From: an uncultured Bacteroidales bacterium
Lineage (GTDB): Bacteria; Bacteroidota; Bacteroidia; Bacteroidales; UBA932
NCBI GenBank assembly: GCA_900541925.1
Contig: UQMB01000015.1
Location: forward strand, 1 to 64,000
Direction of reading: 5' to 3'
DNA: 64,000 bases
Shown here: positions 9,129 to 18,576 of the stretch, in pieces
Layout of the letters: each line of letters opens with the position of its first letter
How positions within the stretch are numbered: position 1 is the stretch's first letter
Made by a program: the position numbers and the translations under genes
The notes under the pieces: model-generated
Databases searched by the model: none
Seen by the model: the letters and a program-made list of their open reading frames with translations, nothing else
What the model was told of the DNA's origin: nothing

Positions 9129-12100
9129 ATGAACTTAATTTCAACCCACTGCAAGAGGGCGCTCACTACGCTCCTTGCATCTCTGGCTCTAATCAGCTCA
9201 TCTTTCGCGCAAAGCACCATTACCTGCAAGGGTAAGGTCGTTGACGCTGAAGGCCTCGCCGTCATCGGCGCCTATGTGATTGAGCAAGGAAGTACTTCCA
9301 ACGGAGTCACGACGGATCTTGACGGAGCATTCTCGCTCACAGTCCCGTCAAATGCAACACTAGAAGTGTCCGGTATCGGATATGTCACCAAGCAGGTGGC
9401 TCCGGCTCCGGTAATGACCATCACCCTCGAAGAGGACAAGCTCCTGCTCGAAGAAGCCGTCGCCATCGGTTACGGCTCTGTCAAGAAGAGCAGCCTCACC
9501 TCCGCCGTGGCATCCATGGACAGCAAGTCAATCGCTGACCGCACCATGGCACGCGCCGAGCAGGCCCTCCAGGGACAGCTCGCAGGTGTGAGTGTACAGA
9601 TCACCAACTCCGAGCCGGGCGCAGACCCGCAGATCCGCGTCCGCGGAGCCGCTTCAATCAGTGCGGGCAATAACCCGCTTTTCGTGATCGACGGCATCCC
9701 GCAGGATTCCATGAGCGGAATCAACCCTAACGACATCGCCAACATCGAGGTTCTCAAGGATGCCGCATCAGCCGCCATCTACGGTTCCCGCGGTTCCAAC
9801 GGTGTAGTGATCGTCACCACCAAGAGCGGACAGAAGGGCAAGCCGAAGGTAAACTTCAGCTTCAACAGCGGAGTCGCCACTCTCGAAAAGAAGATGGACG
9901 TGTTCAGCGCGACCGAGTGGATGGAATTCGCCGTACGCTGCATGGACGCCCAGTACCTCAAGATGTATCCTGCCGGCAAGATCTCCGACGACAACGCCAC
10001 CCGTATCGCCAACCTCGGCCTCAGCGGCCCTCAGAGGACCGGCGGCAGCGCGATCAACTTCGATGACCGCTGGTTCAAATATCTCAGCAAGGACATCCAG
10101 GATGCCCACACATACCATGACGACGGCTCGGAGCTGAGCCTTCTCGACTGGCAGTCATACGCCTACAGCCCTGCATTCCAGCAGAACTACAATGTGAGCG
10201 TATCCGGCGCAAGCGACGCCACCAAGTACCTGTTCTCCCTCGGCTACCTCGACCAGGACGGTCTCTCCCCTGCATCAAACTACAAGAGGATCAACCTGCG
10301 CACCAACATCGAGACCAAGATCAACAACTGGATCAAGGCCGGCATCAACCTCGCCCCGGCGTTCATCATCAACACCGGCGCGGGCCAGGGCAACGGTAAG
10401 GACAGCAGGGCGCACCATGTCCTCACTTCACCTCCGGTATCCGAAACCGGCGTGGGATACAACACCCAGTACTACCCTAACAAAGACTACCTCTGGGGCG
10501 GCACAGGTATGCGCCCTAAGAAATACTACGAGGAGACCGCATCCCACAACAACACCTTGCGCCTCCAGGCGAACTCATTCCTGAGGGTGAATCCTTTTGA
10601 CGGTTTCCAGGTCGAGGCTTCCGCCGCCGCCACCTATGTCGGCAGCAACACCAACACCTTCACCGCCAACACGATGACCAACCAGAACTGGAATCTGGCG
10701 GAAGGCGCCAAATCATCTGCAAGGCACTCGACCAACTACAACATCAGCACCCTCCTCCAGGTTGTCGCGAACTACGACAAGACCTTCGGCAAGCACAGCA
10801 TCTCAGCCATGCTCGGTGCCTCTTCGGAGATCGGCAACATGGGCTTCGCGACCGACCAGCAGTACACCAACATGCCTAACGACGTGATCCAGGGCACTTT
10901 CGTCGGAAGCAACTCCACCACCACCCCGACCGTCAAGGCATCCAATGTGACAGAAAAGACCAACACCAAGCTGCTCTCGGCATTCGGCCGTCTGTCATAC
11001 AACTACGGTGACCGCTACATGGTTTCCGCATCTCTGCGTCGTGACGGATATTCACGCTTCGGAGCAGCCAACAAGTGGGGTTGGTTCCCTTCAGTATCCG
11101 CAGGATGGAACATCGCCAACGAAGACTTCTTCAAGAACTTCGGAATCGAGTGGTGGAACACCCTCAAGTTCCGCGCAAGCTACGGACAGACCGGAAACTA
11201 CGGCATCCCTGAGAGCGCGGCTTACTCCACCCTCACCGCCGGCACATACGCCGACATGCTGGCCTACTACGCCGGCTCATTCGGCAACAACTCACTCGGA
11301 TGGGAGAAGACCCACTCCACCGACGTGGCCTTCGACCTCGGATTCCTCAACAACAGGATCCAGCTCTCCCTCGACTGGTACACCAAGACCACTACAGACC
11401 TTCTGTACAGCGTCCCTGTGCCTTCAGTATTCGGAACCACCAATGTCTACGACAACCTGGGATCCGTACTCAACCATGGTCTCGAGCTTGAGCTCAACAC
11501 CCAGAACATCAGCACCAACGACTTCGAATGGAGCACTTCATTCAACATGGCTTACAGCCGCAACAAGGTGCTTCAGCTCGGCGACGACACCACCGAAGGA
11601 CACTTCGTATACAGCAAGCAGAGCTACAATGTGAACCAGATACTCCGTATCGGATCCCCTATGTACGAGTTCTACAACCACAAGAACATCGGTGTATGGA
11701 TGAGCCAGAAGGAGATCGACGACTACAAGGCCGCCACCGGACTCACCCCTAAGTATTATGGCAAGACCACGGTTCCGGGCGACCCTAAGTACGAAGATGT
11801 CAACGGAGACGGAAACATCACCAACGATGACTGGCAGTCTCTCGGAGATCCGGCTCCTAAGTTCGTGTTCGGTATGACCAACAGGTTCTCTTACAAGAAC
11901 TTCGACGCGTCCGTACTCTTCACCGCACAGCTCGGCGGATACATCATGAGCGGATTCGGCCGCGCTGTCGACAGAGCGCACATGGGAACCCAGCAGAACA
12001 CCATGCGCCACTGGAAGAATGCATGGTGGAGCGAGGAAGAGCCTGGCGACGGCACCCTGCCTTACCCTCTCACGACCAACTCCTACAACATCGACTCACG

Positions 12101-12341
12101 CTTCGTCTACAAGTCTGACTATTTCCGCATCAAGAACCTCACGATCGGATACAAGATTCCGTTCAAGAGCTTCATCGAGTCGCTCCGCGTCTACGCTTCA
12201 ATCGAGAATCTTCTCATCCTTGACAGCTACTATCTCGGATACTCTCCGGAAGCGTCCAACCAGGGCGGATTCACCGGAGTGGACTACGGTGCATACCCTT
12301 CAGCGCGTACATTCAGCCTCGGCGTAAATGTCAACTTCTAA
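9129..12341 (+). CDS. SusC/RagA-family TonB-linked outer-membrane transporter 2
   Basis: This is the second TonB-dependent glycan importer of the locus, 1070 residues from the ATG at 9129 (a TTG sits one codon earlier). It has a Sec signal ending SSSFAQ, a carboxypeptidase-regulatory-like domain (GKVVDAEGLAVIGAYVIEQG), a plug domain with VAIGYGSVKKSSLTSAV, RVRGAASISAGNNPLFVIDG and VLKDAASAAIYGSRGSNGV, then the barrel ending VNVNF. It differs enough from SusC1 to suggest another oligosaccharide or chain length, as is common in pectin loci with several pairs. susD2 follows 12 bases downstream. Confidence 0.93.
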   Translation: MNLISTHCKRALTTLLASLALISSSFAQSTITCKGKVVDAEGLAVIGAYVIEQGSTSNGVTTDLDGAFSLTVPSNATLEVSGIGYVTKQVAPAPVMTITLEEDKLLLEEAVAIGYGSVKKSSLTSAVASMDSKSIADRTMARAEQALQGQLAGVSVQITNSEPGADPQIRVRGAASISAGNNPLFVIDGIPQDSMSGINPNDIANIEVLKDAASAAIYGSRGSNGVVIVTTKSGQKGKPKVNFSFNSGVATLEKKMDVFSATEWMEFAVRCMDAQYLKMYPAGKISDDNATRIANLGLSGPQRTGGSAINFDDRWFKYLSKDIQDAHTYHDDGSELSLLDWQSYAYSPAFQQNYNVSVSGASDATKYLFSLGYLDQDGLSPASNYKRINLRTNIETKINNWIKAGINLAPAFIINTGAGQGNGKDSRAHHVLTSPPVSETGVGYNTQYYPNKDYLWGGTGMRPKKYYEETASHNNTLRLQANSFLRVNPFDGFQVEASAAATYVGSNTNTFTANTMTNQNWNLAEGAKSSARHSTNYNISTLLQVVANYDKTFGKHSISAMLGASSEIGNMGFATDQQYTNMPNDVIQGTFVGSNSTTTPTVKASNVTEKTNTKLLSAFGRLSYNYGDRYMVSASLRRDGYSRFGAANKWGWFPSVSAGWNIANEDFFKNFGIEWWNTLKFRASYGQTGNYGIPESAAYSTLTAGTYADMLAYYAGSFGNNSLGWEKTHSTDVAFDLGFLNNRIQLSLDWYTKTTTDLLYSVPVPSVFGTTNVYDNLGSVLNHGLELELNTQNISTNDFEWSTSFNMAYSRNKVLQLGDDTTEGHFVYSKQSYNVNQILRIGSPMYEFYNHKNIGVWMSQKEIDDYKAATGLTPKYYGKTTVPGDPKYEDVNGDGNITNDDWQSLGDPAPKFVFGMTNRFSYKNFDASVLFTAQLGGYIMSGFGRAVDRAHMGTQQNTMRHWKNAWWSEEEPGDGTLPYPLTTNSYNIDSRFVYKSDYFRIKNLTIGYKIPFKSFIESLRVYASIENLLILDSYYLGYSPEASNQGGFTGVDYGAYPSARTFSLGVNVNF

Positions 12342-12353
12342 TCGATTTTATCC

Positions 12354-14015
12354 ATGTTCAAGAATATCAAACACTTAATCATAGTACTCGGAACTCTCGC
12401 GCTTGCGTCTTCATGCGCAGAAGATTACCTTGAGACCCCGCCGGCAGGCAGCATCTCCCCGAATGGTTTCTACACGACAGCGGCTCACCTGGAATCAGGA
12501 GTGCTCGGAGTGTATGCCATGCTCAGGAACGTCGAGGCGGACCAGTATATGACCTTCTCTGAGGACCGCTCGGACAATGTCTGGGTGGATTCGGATCCGA
12601 ACGGTATCCGTACCTGCTCAGAATCATCGTTCTACCGCATTTCCGACGCCACCGGGGAGCTCGGCTCTCTCTGGTCAGGCTGGTACAACCTCATCTACAA
12701 CGCCAACACCGTCCTCGCGAACGTAGACGGTGTCGAGTTCTCCGATGAGCTCACGAAGAAGCAGTTCAAGGGAGAAGCCCTCTTCCTCCGCGCACTCGCC
12801 CACTTCGAGCTCGTCCGTTCATTCGGACGCGTCCCTATCATCGACCATGTTCTCGCCTCCACACAGGAAGCGAAGACCATCCCGCAGTCTGAAGGCAAGG
12901 ATGTCATCCTCAACTCCGTCATCCCGGATCTCCTCGAAGCCGAGAAGCTCCTCCCTTACCGCGCAGAGATGAAGGGCAGCACGGGCAAGAGCATCGCTGG
13001 TGAGGGCAGGGCCGACAGACTCGCCGCACAGGCTCTCCTTGCGCGCGTGTACATGACCCTCAAGGGTTATCCTTACAACGACGCTTCCGCCAAGGCGCAG
13101 GCCAAGAGTTATCTTGAGACCGTTGTCAAGAATGGCGCGTCCTACTTCGCCCCAAACATGTCCGAATGGAAGAGGCAGTTCCTCACCGACAACACGGCGG
13201 CCAACAAGTACCAGATCTTCGGAATCCAGCACCGCCTCGGCACCGGCAACCAGTTGACTTTCATCTCAGGCACGATGATCAAGAATCTCAACATCGTCGC
13301 TGACGGTTACCACTCCGGCTCCGAGATGAACCCTGTATTCCCTGAGGCTACCCTCCGCTACGAGTTCGTGTCCAACAATGACCCTCGCGGCCTCGGATTC
13401 AGCTTCATCGACGGGTATGACGAGTACAACGGCACCCCTGCCTATGTCAACAGGACCACTAAATTCGACTACAACGGCAGCCAGATCGAGTCTCTCGAGA
13501 TGTCCATCAACGCAAAATGGTGCCCTACAAAGCCTAAGCGCAAAGAGGCAGGCATCGCGTTCGAGGACAGCCAGCTCGGCTCAGGCACCGGCTCCCTCAA
13601 CAAGTGGCCTCTCAACTTCCCTGTCATCCGCTACGAGGACATGATGCTTCTCTATGCAGAGCTTCTCGTGGAAGACGGCGACATCCCGGGAGCGATGAGT
13701 CTTGTCAACAAGATCCGCAACCGCGCCGGCATCGCGACAGTGCCTTCAAGCCCTTCAGCCGACAAGGCGATGGAGTATGTGGTACGCGAAAGGAAGCTGG
13801 AGCTCTACCTCGAAGGTGTCCGCTGGTTCGACATGGTACGCTACGGCAAGTGGAAGGAACTCACAATCGCCAAGTACGACAGGTATAAGACCAACGGCGA
13901 CTACCGCACCAACGTCTCCGTAGACAACCTCAAGGACGGACGCTATGTCCTCCCTATCCCTAAGGCGGAGATGGCCGCGGCTCCGGGCCTCTACCAGCAG
14001 CACAAGGACTGGTAG
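12354..14015 (+). CDS. SusD/RagB-family surface glycan-binding lipoprotein 2
   Basis: This is the surface lipoprotein partner of SusC2. It has a lipoprotein signal with lipobox LASSC (Cys21), the mature start EDYLETPPAGSISPNGFY, the mid-protein string GEALFLRALAHFELVRSFGRVPI, which is a hallmark of the SusD TPR core, and the C-terminal signature ERKLELYLEGVRWFDMVRYGKW. At 553 residues it has the usual family length. It is co-transcribed with susC2, and a hairpin terminator at 14041 closes the unit. Confidence 0.94.
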   Translation: MFKNIKHLIIVLGTLALASSCAEDYLETPPAGSISPNGFYTTAAHLESGVLGVYAMLRNVEADQYMTFSEDRSDNVWVDSDPNGIRTCSESSFYRISDATGELGSLWSGWYNLIYNANTVLANVDGVEFSDELTKKQFKGEALFLRALAHFELVRSFGRVPIIDHVLASTQEAKTIPQSEGKDVILNSVIPDLLEAEKLLPYRAEMKGSTGKSIAGEGRADRLAAQALLARVYMTLKGYPYNDASAKAQAKSYLETVVKNGASYFAPNMSEWKRQFLTDNTAANKYQIFGIQHRLGTGNQLTFISGTMIKNLNIVADGYHSGSEMNPVFPEATLRYEFVSNNDPRGLGFSFIDGYDEYNGTPAYVNRTTKFDYNGSQIESLEMSINAKWCPTKPKRKEAGIAFEDSQLGSGTGSLNKWPLNFPVIRYEDMMLLYAELLVEDGDIPGAMSLVNKIRNRAGIATVPSSPSADKAMEYVVRERKLELYLEGVRWFDMVRYGKWKELTIAKYDRYKTNGDYRTNVSVDNLKDGRYVLPIPKAEMAAAPGLYQQHKDW

Positions 14016-14040
14016 CGACATACACACTTCTTAAGGGAGA

Positions 14041-14069
14041 GGACGGTCATTGCGGCCGTCCTTTCTTTT
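14041..14069 (+). terminator. Terminator after susD2
   Basis: Stem GGACGG (14041-14046) / CCGTCC (14056-14061), extended by a few A/G-T/C pairs, followed by TTTCTTTT. Confidence 0.75.
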
Positions 14070-14080
14070 AATTATATTTG
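14049..14080 (+). promoter_or_regulatory. Promoter of the first GH2 gene
   Basis: ATTG at 14049-14052 and TATATTTG at 14073-14080 are 20 bases apart. The -33 box lies in the loop of the preceding terminator, the same compact terminator-promoter arrangement as at 5758-5817. Confidence 0.6.
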
Positions 14081-14108
14081 TGCACAAATCACCAACCACC
14101 CATCTTAT

Positions 14109-17096
14109 ATGAATCTTAAATCACTGTTCCTGTCCGCAGCGCTGATCCTGACGGCAGCATTCGCGACAGGGCGCGAGAAGTACAACTTCAACTCCGGATG
14201 GCTCCTGAAGGTCGGGGACATCCCTTCGGCAGAGAGCCGTTCTTTCAAAGACTCGGACTGGAAAAAAGTCACCCTTCCTCATGCTTTCAACGAAGATGAG
14301 GCATTCAAGGTCAACATCAAGGACCTCACCGACACTGTGGTGTGGTACCGCAAGCACTTCACCCTGCCGAAGTCGGCCCGGGGCAAGAAGGTGTTCGTCG
14401 AATTCGAGGGAGCGCGCCAGGGCGTTGACTTCTATGTCAACGGCAAACTCGTCGGCAAGCACGAAAACGGCGTGATGGCGTTCGGCTTCGACATCACCCC
14501 GTACCTCAAGTCCGGCAGCAATGTCGTCGCCGTGCGTGTGGACAACAACTGGGACTACGCCGAGAGGACGACAGGAGTGAAATACCAGTGGAGCAACCGC
14601 AACTTCAACGCCAACTACGGCGGTCTTCCGAAGAACGTCTGGCTGCATGTCACGGACAAGCTCTACCAGACGCTGCCGCTCTACTCCAACCTACAGACCA
14701 CGGGCGTCTACATCTACGCTTCCGACATCCGAGTCAAGTCACGCACAGCCGTCATCAACGCGGAGTCAGAGGTGCGCAACGAGACAGGCAAGGCACAGAC
14801 CGCAGTCTACAAGGTCAGCGTAACCGACCCGGAGGGGAAGCTCGTCTGCGCTTTCGCTTCCGCCCCTGAGAGCATCGGGGCCGGACAGACCGTCACCCTC
14901 AAAGCCTCCGCACCTGCAGAGGGGCTGCATTTCTGGAGCTGGGGATACGGATATCTTTATGATGTGCGCACAGCTCTTGAAGTGGACGGCAAGGTGACTG
15001 ACGAAGTCTGCACCCGCACCGGCTTCCGCAAGACCCGCTTCGCCGAGGGCAAGGTGTGGCTCAACGACCGCGTCCTCCAGATGAAGGGATACGCCCAGCG
15101 CACTTCCAACGAGTGGCCGGCCCTCGGAATGTCAGTCCCGGCATGGCTAAGCGACTACTCCAACGCCCTGATGGTAGAGGACAACGCCAACCTCGTCCGC
15201 TGGATGCATGTCACCCCGTGGAAGCAGGACATCGAGTCCTGCGACCGTGTCGGACTCATCCAGGCGATGCCGGCCGGCGATGCCGAGCGCGACGTGGAGG
15301 GGCAGCAGTGGAACCAGCGCAAAGAGCTTATGCGCGACGCCATCATCTACAACCGCAACAACCCGTCCATCCTTTTCTACGAGTGCGGCAACGAGTCCAT
15401 CTCCCGCGAGCACATGCTCGAGATGAGGGAGATACGCGACAAATACGACTTCTACGGAGGAAGAGCCATCGGCAGCCGCGAGATGCTCGACATCCGCGAG
15501 GCCGAGTATGGCGGAGAGATGCTCTACATCAACAAGAGCGCACACTCACCTTTCTGGGCCACGGAGTACTGCCGCGACGAGGGTCTGCGCAAATACTGGG
15601 ACGAATACTCCTATCCTTTCCACAAGGAAGGTGAGGGCAACAAGGGCTTCCACTCCGCGATGTCCAACAAGACAGTGGCGGGGGACGCCTCACCGTACAA
15701 CCACAACCAGGACCAGTTCACAGTGGAGCATGTGCGCCGCTGGTATGACTACTGGAGGGAAAGGGCAGGCTCAGGCCGCCGCATCAGTTCAGGCGGAGCC
15801 AAGATTATATTCTCAGACTCCAACACCCACTTCCGCGGCGTGGAGAACTACCGCCGCAGCGGTGTCACCGACCCTCTACGCATCCCTAAGGACAGCTATT
15901 TCGCACATCAGGTGATGTGGGACGGATGGGTGGACATCGAGAACCCGCGCATCTACATCGTCGGCCACTGGAACTACGACAAAGGCACGGTGAAACCTGT
16001 CTATGTAGTATCCAACACCGAATCAGTCAAGCTCTTCCTCAACGGCAAGGAGCTCTCCGGCCTCAAGCGGGACTACAACTTCCTCTTCACCGCCGAGGGC
16101 GTAGCCTTCGAGCCGGGCAAGATCGAGGCTGTAGGCTACAACGCAGGCAAGGAAGTGGCTCGATACTCCATACAGACCGCAGGAGAGCCGGCAGCCATCA
16201 GGCTCTCAAAGATAGAAAACCCTTCTGGCTGGAAGGCCGACGGGGCTGATGTCGCCCTTGTGCATATCGAGGTCGTGGATGCGCAGGGACGCCGGTGCCC
16301 GCTCGCCAACGACATGATCCACTACGAGCTTGAAGGCCCTGCGGAGTGGAGAGGAGGTCTCGCCCAAGGTCCTGACAACTACATCCTCGCCAAGGACTTC
16401 CCTGTGGAGTGCGGTGTCAACCGCGCCATCATACGCTCCACCACGACTCCGGGCAAGGTGACGCTCAAGGCTTCATCTGAAGGCCTGAAGGGGGCTAAAA
16501 TCTCCCTTGAGACCGTGGCGTTCGAGACCGCTGGCGGACTCAGCACCTACATCCCTGGAGACCATCTCAAAGGCCGCCTCGACAGAGGCGAGACACCGCA
16601 GACACCTTCCTACTATGACCGCTGTGTCGATGTCGAGATTGTTTCCGCCACCGCAGGAGCCAACGCCGACAAGGCCTCCGCTTCCTTTGACGACAACGAG
16701 CTCAGCGAGTGGACCAACGACGGCAGGCTCTCCTCCGCCTGGATCACCTACCGCCTCGGAAGGATGGCCCAGATAGACGAAGTCTGCGTCAAGTTCACCG
16801 GATGGCGCATGCGCAGCTACCCTGTCGAGATATACGCCGGAGACGAGCTCATCTGGGAAGGCGAGACACCGCGTTCGCTCGGCTATGTGCACCTTCCGGT
16901 GAAGCCGGTGATGACGCGTGAGATCACCGTCAAGCTCAAGGGAGCGGCACAGGACGAGGACGCCTTCGGAGGCATCGTGGAAGTCGTGGCGCCTGCCGCC
17001 GGGGAACTCGACCTCTTCAAGGCCAAGGGAGCCGACAAGAAGAGCAACGAGCTCCGCATCGTTGAGATAGAATTCAAAGAGAATCTCCTGCAATAG
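14109..17096 (+). CDS. Glycoside hydrolase family 2 protein (beta-galactosidase-like)
   Basis: This is an exo-acting retaining beta-glycosidase, probably periplasmic, most likely removing galactose or uronic acid side residues from RG-I. It is 995 residues with a signal peptide (LTAAFATG). The order is GH2 sugar-binding jelly-roll (FNSGWLLKVGD, LPHAFNED, WYRKHFTLPKSARGKKVFVEFEG), immunoglobulin-like domain, and TIM barrel with NNPSILFYECGNES, where the acid/base is about Glu429. Glu486 in FWATEYCRDEG is the candidate nucleophile. C-terminal beta domains follow, with a discoidin/CBM32-like part near 840-975 (ASFDDNELSEWTNDG). GH2 specificity cannot be read from sequence. It has its own promoter and ends at a bidirectional terminator facing the PL22 gene. 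Confidence 0.88.
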   Translation: MNLKSLFLSAALILTAAFATGREKYNFNSGWLLKVGDIPSAESRSFKDSDWKKVTLPHAFNEDEAFKVNIKDLTDTVVWYRKHFTLPKSARGKKVFVEFEGARQGVDFYVNGKLVGKHENGVMAFGFDITPYLKSGSNVVAVRVDNNWDYAERTTGVKYQWSNRNFNANYGGLPKNVWLHVTDKLYQTLPLYSNLQTTGVYIYASDIRVKSRTAVINAESEVRNETGKAQTAVYKVSVTDPEGKLVCAFASAPESIGAGQTVTLKASAPAEGLHFWSWGYGYLYDVRTALEVDGKVTDEVCTRTGFRKTRFAEGKVWLNDRVLQMKGYAQRTSNEWPALGMSVPAWLSDYSNALMVEDNANLVRWMHVTPWKQDIESCDRVGLIQAMPAGDAERDVEGQQWNQRKELMRDAIIYNRNNPSILFYECGNESISREHMLEMREIRDKYDFYGGRAIGSREMLDIREAEYGGEMLYINKSAHSPFWATEYCRDEGLRKYWDEYSYPFHKEGEGNKGFHSAMSNKTVAGDASPYNHNQDQFTVEHVRRWYDYWRERAGSGRRISSGGAKIIFSDSNTHFRGVENYRRSGVTDPLRIPKDSYFAHQVMWDGWVDIENPRIYIVGHWNYDKGTVKPVYVVSNTESVKLFLNGKELSGLKRDYNFLFTAEGVAFEPGKIEAVGYNAGKEVARYSIQTAGEPAAIRLSKIENPSGWKADGADVALVHIEVVDAQGRRCPLANDMIHYELEGPAEWRGGLAQGPDNYILAKDFPVECGVNRAIIRSTTTPGKVTLKASSEGLKGAKISLETVAFETAGGLSTYIPGDHLKGRLDRGETPQTPSYYDRCVDVEIVSATAGANADKASASFDDNELSEWTNDGRLSSAWITYRLGRMAQIDEVCVKFTGWRMRSYPVEIYAGDELIWEGETPRSLGYVHLPVKPVMTREITVKLKGAAQDEDAFGGIVEVVAPAAGELDLFKAKGADKKSNELRIVEIEFKENLLQ

Positions 17097-17120
17097 CGGG
17101 AGACCCTCCTCCATAATTAA

Positions 17121-17150
17121 AGAAGCCGCCCTCTGCAAGGCGGCTTCTTT
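17121..17150. terminator. Bidirectional terminator between convergent GH2 and PL22 genes
   Basis: Perfect 10-bp stem AGAAGCCGCC / GGCGGCTTCT (17121-17130 and 17139-17148) with an 8-base loop. A T run follows on the plus strand and an AT-rich stretch on the other side serves the minus strand. Confidence 0.85.
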
Positions 17151-17169
17151 ATTGTTGTCAAGTAGTGTA

Positions 17170-18516
17170 TTACTTGTTGTACTGCTTGAAGAACGGAAGT
17201 TTGGTGAGGTCGACCATCACGAGGTTGAGCCTCTTGCCGTCTGAGTAGTGGCCGCTCTTGAAGCAGAGCTTCTTGCCGTCAGGGCTGAAGAAAGGATGAG
17301 AGTGGTCTGGGGCCATCTTCACGTCAGACGCGATCATCTGACGATAACCGTTCTCCACATTGATCATCCAGATGTCTCCGCCGAAGGTGTCACCCACAGC
17401 CCACTGGTTGTCGCGGGTGGAGTTGCAGTGCCAGAAGCCGCGGCCGCGCAGAGAGCTCTCGCGGTCCTTCTCCATCTCGACATTGCCGAGGCAGTCCACG
17501 TCATCGGTGCGGAGGTTGATGCGGAAGATGCCGCTGGCCTGCTTGCGCAGACGGTCCTGCCATCCGAGAACATTGAAATATACATAGTCCTCAGTACCGA
17601 AGGTCTCATGTGTCACCCAGTCAAGCGGAGTCTCCTTGTAGAGAGGCTTGTAGGTGCATGCGTCAGCGTCGGCGAACCACATCCTCTGGTCGGCGTCACC
17701 GCCGGTCTCGCAGCAGAACACAATCTCGTTAGGACGGAAGCGGCTGGCCTGGATATGGCCCACCTTGAAATCGACGTCGCAGATCTTGGTCACCTCACCG
17801 GTCTTGAGATTCATCTTGCGGAGTCCGCTCAGAGACTGGGAAACCTTGACAGGCTGGTCGTCACGAGGGACGAATGCCTTGGCCTTCATGGCGGCGATCT
17901 CCTCAGGGGTTCCCTCGCGGGTCACGGAGATGAAAGCGTAGTCATCCTCGCTGTTGACGCACCATCCGCCTGGACGGCCCATCTCAGGGCTTGAAGGGAA
18001 GACTCCGAGTTTCGTCAGGTAGCTGTCGAAAGAGCCTGCGCTGTTCTTCTTGGCATCGGCGAAGAGCTTGTCGAGATCCATCACATACATGGTCCAGTCC
18101 TCTCCGTCACGCCTGTTGACGAAAAGCTTGTTGGATCTGTTGGCGAGGAACACGGAACCCACGCTGCCTTCTGTCACCTGGATTATTTTGCCGGTGGCGA
18201 TCTCTATGAAGAAATACTGTGTCGGAGTGAACTCCCTCACCTTGCCGTCCGGCATGGTGCGCTTCTGAGGCTCCTCACCGGCCCTCGTGGACGAACGGAA
18301 CATAAGATACTTCCCGTCAGGAGTCCACATAGGGTCCGTCTGATATATAAAACTGTCATTCTTCTGCGTGTCTGTGAGAAGAATGAGCGAAACGCCAGTC
18401 TGACCGTCCTTGACCACCTTCTTCTCGGATGGCTGGAACTTGCCGAACTGAGCATTTGCGGAAGAGATTGCAGCCAGGAAAACGACTGCCGCAAGCAATG
18501 CTTTTTTCATTTGCAA
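17170..18516 (-). CDS. Oligogalacturonate lyase, PL22 family
   Basis: This enzyme cleaves unsaturated and saturated digalacturonate by beta-elimination to 5-keto-4-deoxyuronate, the last step of homogalacturonan breakdown. The 448-residue product has a Sec signal (AAISSANAQ) and a seven-bladed TolB-like propeller, with repeated blades such as DPMWTPDGKYLMFRSSTRAGEE and DHSHPFFSPDGKKLCFKSG; the His-rich DHSH fits the PL22 metal site. Its length is slightly above that of the cytosolic enterobacterial enzyme because of the signal, which places it in the periplasm. It is the last gene of a three-gene minus-strand operon, 60 bases after a GH28. An alternative start is the Met two codons in (MKK). 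Confidence 0.85.
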   Translation of the reverse strand: MQMKKALLAAVVFLAAISSANAQFGKFQPSEKKVVKDGQTGVSLILLTDTQKNDSFIYQTDPMWTPDGKYLMFRSSTRAGEEPQKRTMPDGKVREFTPTQYFFIEIATGKIIQVTEGSVGSVFLANRSNKLFVNRRDGEDWTMYVMDLDKLFADAKKNSAGSFDSYLTKLGVFPSSPEMGRPGGWCVNSEDDYAFISVTREGTPEEIAAMKAKAFVPRDDQPVKVSQSLSGLRKMNLKTGEVTKICDVDFKVGHIQASRFRPNEIVFCCETGGDADQRMWFADADACTYKPLYKETPLDWVTHETFGTEDYVYFNVLGWQDRLRKQASGIFRINLRTDDVDCLGNVEMEKDRESSLRGRGFWHCNSTRDNQWAVGDTFGGDIWMINVENGYRQMIASDVKMAPDHSHPFFSPDGKKLCFKSGHYSDGKRLNLVMVDLTKLPFFKQYNK

Positions 18517-18576
18517 ATTGAATTGGTTAATGTGTTAAATGTATTCGATAAGTTTTGTCGGTATCAAAAATCATAC